Positions 60,915 to 64,000 of a stretch of 64,000 nucleotides of DNA are shown piece by piece. Below the pieces are notes generated by a model, which was not told the origin of the DNA, ran no database searches, and worked only from the letters and a program-made list of their open reading frames with translations. Position 1 is the first letter of the stretch; the number at the start of each line of letters is the position of its first letter. Origin of the DNA: JOPF136 sp963773835 (lineage in GTDB: Bacteria > Acidobacteriota > Terriglobia > Acidiferrales > UBA7541); assembly GCA_963773835.1 (NCBI GenBank), contig CAVZCQ010000001.1:434001-498000 (forward strand), written 5' to 3'. The translations under genes and the position numbers were made by a program.

Positions 60915-61568
60915 ATGACCAAGGCTATGCTCCCTGCGGAAACGGCGTTGTCTTTCGAACGAGAGGCCCAATTACCCGCGGCCAGGACGCTCGACGAGAG
61001 CGCGGTGATTCGTTCCGCCCAGCGCGGCGACCGCGAGGCCTTCGAGGAACTCGTCCGCCGTTACGACCAGGACGTTCTCCGCCTCGCCCTGCAGATTACG
61101 CGCCGCCCGGAAGATGCGCACGACATCTATCAGGAAGCCTTCCTGAAGGTCTATCGCCATCTGGACCGCTTCCGTTTCGAGTGCAGCTTCTACACCTGGC
61201 TCTACCGCGTAGTCACCAACGTTTGCCTGGACCACCTCCGCCGCCGCTCCAGCCGCCCGGAGGACCAGGCGCCGGAGTCTTCCGCGCCCGCGTCCGCCGC
61301 CGACGAGGATTTCTTCGATCGTCAGGCTCATCCCTCGCCGCAAAGCAATCCGGAGCGCGCCCTGCTGGGCAAGGAGCTGGGCCATCGCATCGCCATCGCC
61401 ATGGAGCGGCTCTCCCCGCGCGAACGCATCGTCTTCGAGTTGAAACATTTCCAGGGTCTGCGCCTTCGCGTGATCGGAGAGATGCTCGGCACCACGGAAG
61501 AAACCGTCAAGAATTCCCTGTTCCGCGCCACGCGCAAGCTGCGCAGCAATCTCGAGGCCTACCGCTGA
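60915..61568 (+). CDS. ECF-family RNA polymerase sigma factor
   Basis: The 217-residue protein has sigma region 2 (FEELVRRYDQDVLRLALQI, RPEDAHDIYQEAFLKVYRHL) and region 4 (LSPRERIVFELKHFQGLRL, GTTEETVKNSLFRATRKLR). The linker holds an acidic insert (PESSAPASAADEDFFD). Group IV (ECF) sigma factors answer envelope signals. Its stop overlaps the anti-sigma gene (TGATG), and a DUF4097-like surface protein follows, so that protein may be a target. The ATG at 60915 lies near the family N-terminus. Confidence 0.93.
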   Translation: MTKAMLPAETALSFEREAQLPAARTLDESAVIRSAQRGDREAFEELVRRYDQDVLRLALQITRRPEDAHDIYQEAFLKVYRHLDRFRFECSFYTWLYRVVTNVCLDHLRRRSSRPEDQAPESSAPASAADEDFFDRQAHPSPQSNPERALLGKELGHRIAIAMERLSPRERIVFELKHFQGLRLRVIGEMLGTTEETVKNSLFRATRKLRSNLEAYR

Positions 61569-62566
61569 TGGACGCGCCCCACAATTCGCTCGCCGCTCCC
61601 TGCGCGGAATTCGAGCGCCGCCTCACGCTCTACGTCTGGCAGGAGCTGGAGCCCGCCGATGGCGAGGCCGTCGAGCGCCACGTCTCCGACTGCCCAGCCT
61701 GCGCCGCGGCTCTCGCGCGCGAGCGCACCCTGCTCGAACAATTGAGCACGCTCGAGCCCGAGCAGCCCTCCGAACTGCTCGTCGCCGGGTGTCGCCGCAC
61801 TCTCTCCCGCACTCTCGATCGCGCGGAAGCCTCGGCACGCTGGTGGAAGCGCATCAAGACCGCCTTCCGCCCCGCGGTGTGGCTCACCGCCCGCCCCGCA
61901 TGGACCGTCGCCGCCCTCGTCCTCGTCGGATTTTTCGCCGGCCGCTATGCGGCGCGCTCCACTTTGCTCCCGGCCAGCTCCGTGGAGCCTGCGGCCGAAG
62001 CATCGGTCGCGCCTGCCGGCTACGAGAATTCCTCCATCCTCGGTATCCAGCGCCTTCCCGGCGGCGATGTTGCCGTCCGCATGCGCACCGATCAGCCCTT
62101 CGTGGTCCAGGGCACGCTCGACGACGGCGCCATCCACCGCGCCCTGCTCTCCGCGCTCCAGTCTTCCGATACACTCGATCCCGACGCACGGCTGGAATCC
62201 GTTGACCTTCTCCGCGGCAGCCGCACCGACGCTGCAGTCCGCCGCGCGCTCTGCCAAGCCGCGCTTCACGACCCCAATCCCAGTGTCCGGCTGAAAGCCA
62301 TTGACGCCCTGCGCGGTCTCGAGCAGGAGGCCGACGTGCGCCAGACCCTGCTCCGCGCGCTCGAGCACGATGAGAATCCCGGAGTGCGCGTCGAAGCCAT
62401 CAGCGCGCTTCGCGCGTACCTGGATACCTCTCCCGGCGACGCCTGGACCCGCGATGGCTCCGTGGTCCGCATCCTGCGCGACCGCCGTCGCAAAGATCCC
62501 AACGAGTTCGTGCGCCTCCAGAGCGACGCCGCCATCCGCCAGATCTCTGCGCGCGACGTTCGGTGA
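61568..62566 (+). CDS. Anti-sigma factor with zinc-finger and HEAT-like repeats
   Basis: The 332-residue protein opens with the zf-HC2 motif (ERHVSDCPACAAALARE: His-x3-Cys-x2-Cys, about 35-45), which binds and holds the sigma factor. One membrane helix is near 118-135 (WTVAALVLVGFFAGRYAA). Outside the membrane are HEAT-like repeats (HDPNPSVRLKAIDALRGL, HDENPGVRVEAISALRAYL). The ATG overlaps the sigma-factor stop by one base, so the two are coupled. The HEAT repeats may read the envelope signal. Confidence 0.9.
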   Translation: MDAPHNSLAAPCAEFERRLTLYVWQELEPADGEAVERHVSDCPACAAALARERTLLEQLSTLEPEQPSELLVAGCRRTLSRTLDRAEASARWWKRIKTAFRPAVWLTARPAWTVAALVLVGFFAGRYAARSTLLPASSVEPAAEASVAPAGYENSSILGIQRLPGGDVAVRMRTDQPFVVQGTLDDGAIHRALLSALQSSDTLDPDARLESVDLLRGSRTDAAVRRALCQAALHDPNPSVRLKAIDALRGLEQEADVRQTLLRALEHDENPGVRVEAISALRAYLDTSPGDAWTRDGSVVRILRDRRRKDPNEFVRLQSDAAIRQISARDVR

Positions 62567-62598
62567 GCCGTGCATTTCAGAAGGAGAGCAGCAGCGCA

Positions 62599-64000
62599 GT
62601 GCGCCATACGCTACGAATTCGCTCGCCCCGGCCGCAGCCGGCCTCCCCGCGCCTGAATCTACGGGCCGTCCGCCGCACCTCATTTCTGCTCTCCCTCGCC
62701 GCGCTGCTCGCGTTGCTCACCGCTTCGCACTCCACTGCCGCCACCTGGGGCACGGATTCCGGCGCCCGTCGCGTGGTGAGTGAACAGACTGGCTCCGTCT
62801 CCATCCACGACGGCGACCACATCCGCGTCAGCATGGAGATGGGCGACATTCGGGTCCGCACGCAGGCAAGCGGCGCGGTCCAGTACCGCCTTCGCGTCGA
62901 GGCCCCCGCCGGCTCCACCCGGGACGCTTCCTCCTCGCCGCGCTTTCAGATTTCCGCCCGCTCCAGCGCCGACGGCGCGGTGATCGTCGGCCGCACGGTT
63001 CGCGAACGTTCCTCCGAGCGCTTCTGGGTCACTCTCGAGCTCGATGTTCCCCGCGCCACTCCCCTCGAGATTTCCACCCAGGGCGGCGCCGTGGACGTCG
63101 GCGACATTGACGGCCGGCTGATCTGCGACACCGCTGGCGGAAAGATTCGCGTCGGCCGCGTCGGCGCCTCCGCCCGCCTGCGGACCGCCGGCGGCGACGT
63201 CATCATCCAGGACGTCGCCGGCGACCTCGTCGCCACTACTGGCGGCGGCAACATCCTCGCCGGCGCCGTCCGCGGCTCCGCAGATCTCCGCAGCGGCGGC
63301 GGCCACATCCGCGCGGCCCGCGTGGATGGCGAGGCGCACATGGAAACCGGTGGCGGCAATATCTTCCTGGACCGCGCCGGTCGAAACCTCGTCGCTACCA
63401 CCGGCGGCGGCCGCATCATGGTCGGCGAAGCCGGGGGTGAACTCCAGGCTCGCACCGGCGGCGGCGGCATTCGCGTTTGGCGTCTGGCCGGGCCGGCTCG
63501 CATCGAGACCGGCGCCGGCTCCATCTTCCTCGCCGGATTCGCCAGTCCCGTGCGCGCCACCACCGGCGCCGGAGGAATCACCGCGCTCTTCTCGCCGGTG
63601 CACGTCGCCGCCCCCGCGCCGCCCTCCCCCAGCTCCAAGCCGCCGAGCCCCCCTGCTCCGCCTCGCGCGCCTCGCAACAGCACCCTCGCCGAGTTCCAGT
63701 GCAATGGCGGTGACCTCGTCGTCTTCCTCCCCAGGGATGTCAGCCTCAATCTGGACGCTGCCATCGAAGGCGGCGACAACTATCGCATGTTGGTTGACCC
63801 CTCCTTTCCGCTCACGCTGAAATCCGACGACCTCGTGAGCGGCAAGGCGATTCGCGCCGAAGGCGTCATGGGCGCCGGCGGCCCGCTCCTCCGCCTGCGC
63901 GCCGTATCCGGAAACATCATGATTCGTCCCGTGGAAGGCCCGGAAGCAATGGCCCTTCCCGCCCTCCCCGCGGCGCCCGAGCCGGCCTTTCCCCGCCTGC
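62599..64000 (+). CDS. Exported DUF4097-like beta-repeat protein, partial
   Basis: GTG 62599 has GGAG 12 bases upstream; the frame is open to the window end, at least 467 codons. A signal-like stretch (SFLLSLAALLALLTASHST, about 33-51) is followed by SGARRVVSEQTGSV and SVSIHDGDHIRVSMEMGDIRV. A series of GGG-containing beta repeats then follows (RTAGGDVIIQDV, TGGGNILAGAV, SGGGHIRAARV, TGGGNIFLDRA, TGGGRIMVGEA, TGAGSIFLAG), the pattern of DUF4097/DUF2807-like right-handed beta-helix proteins. It is probably exported and a target of the sigma factor upstream. Its 3' end is outside the window. Confidence 0.85.
   Translation, partial: MRHTLRIRSPRPQPASPRLNLRAVRRTSFLLSLAALLALLTASHSTAATWGTDSGARRVVSEQTGSVSIHDGDHIRVSMEMGDIRVRTQASGAVQYRLRVEAPAGSTRDASSSPRFQISARSSADGAVIVGRTVRERSSERFWVTLELDVPRATPLEISTQGGAVDVGDIDGRLICDTAGGKIRVGRVGASARLRTAGGDVIIQDVAGDLVATTGGGNILAGAVRGSADLRSGGGHIRAARVDGEAHMETGGGNIFLDRAGRNLVATTGGGRIMVGEAGGELQARTGGGGIRVWRLAGPARIETGAGSIFLAGFASPVRATTGAGGITALFSPVHVAAPAPPSPSSKPPSPPAPPRAPRNSTLAEFQCNGGDLVVFLPRDVSLNLDAAIEGGDNYRMLVDPSFPLTLKSDDLVSGKAIRAEGVMGAGGPLLRLRAVSGNIMIRPVEGPEAMALPALPAAPEPAFPRL

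Overview
The window looks like a chromosomal segment of an Acidobacteriota bacterium. The inference rests on the high GC content, the mixture of GTG, TTG and ATG starts, an HspR/HAIR-controlled dnaK operon, an HU/IHF-type protein beside rpsA, paired HipA-like kinase and DUF3037 genes, PilZ proteins, many secreted proteins of unknown function, and dispersed intergenic hairpins. No 16S or other phylogenetic marker was compared, so the phylum is an inference.

Layout. Positions 1-3.4 kb: the 3' end of a 2-oxoacid dehydrogenase E2 gene, then a complete four-gene bufferin-type RiPP operon. That operon has a six-cysteine precursor, a DUF692/MNIO maturase, a DUF2063 partner and a DoxX membrane protein, and is predicted to make a metal-binding modified periplasmic peptide. 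3.5-11.4 kb (minus strand): HipA-like kinase/DUF3037 pair, a bipartite acidic/basic small protein, an MltD-like lytic transglycosylase with three LysM domains, a cystathionine gamma-synthase family enzyme and an EF-G paralogue with altered GTPase motifs. 11.4-17.7 kb: an accessory region of lower GC with a 1.2 kb gene-free, repeat-bearing stretch, a DUF429 protein, an ABC-type ATPase overlapping a TOPRIM-like (DUF4276) gene, a decayed 3' fragment of an isoaspartyl peptidase gene, and an EVE-domain plus nuclease fusion. This reads as a small defence island.

17.7-32.7 kb: AsmA protein, isoaspartyl peptidase, CDP-alcohol phosphatidyltransferase, GreA, tRNA-Ser(GCU), several secreted proteins, a three-subunit molybdenum hydroxylase with a small Cys-rich gene attached, an S9 peptidase, and a tight DsbA-like/MauE/FmdE operon. 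33-42 kb: dnaK-(unknown 126 aa)-dnaJ-hspR with a visible HAIR operator on a sigma70-like promoter, a DnaC-like ATPase, rpsA, an HU/IHF protein and a HIT protein. 42-52.7 kb: acyl-CoA dehydrogenase, a lower-GC insert with a membrane protein, a UvrC-like protein without its C-terminal nuclease half, aldo/keto reductase, a frameshifted alpha/beta hydrolase, PilZ proteins, HAD hydrolase, class V aminotransferase and a ketopantoate reductase. 52.8-64 kb: TonB-family protein divergent from a second AsmA protein, a papain-like protein bracketed by a degenerate and an intact rsmD 3' end, rsmD-recG, and an ECF sigma / HEAT-repeat anti-sigma / DUF4097-type surface protein operon running off the window.

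The most interesting items are the bufferin operon, the ATPase/TOPRIM and EVE-nuclease genes of the defence island, and two cases in which a degenerate copy of a gene's 3' end lies a few kilobases downstream of the intact gene with cargo genes between. The second pattern is what integration into gene 3' ends would leave behind.
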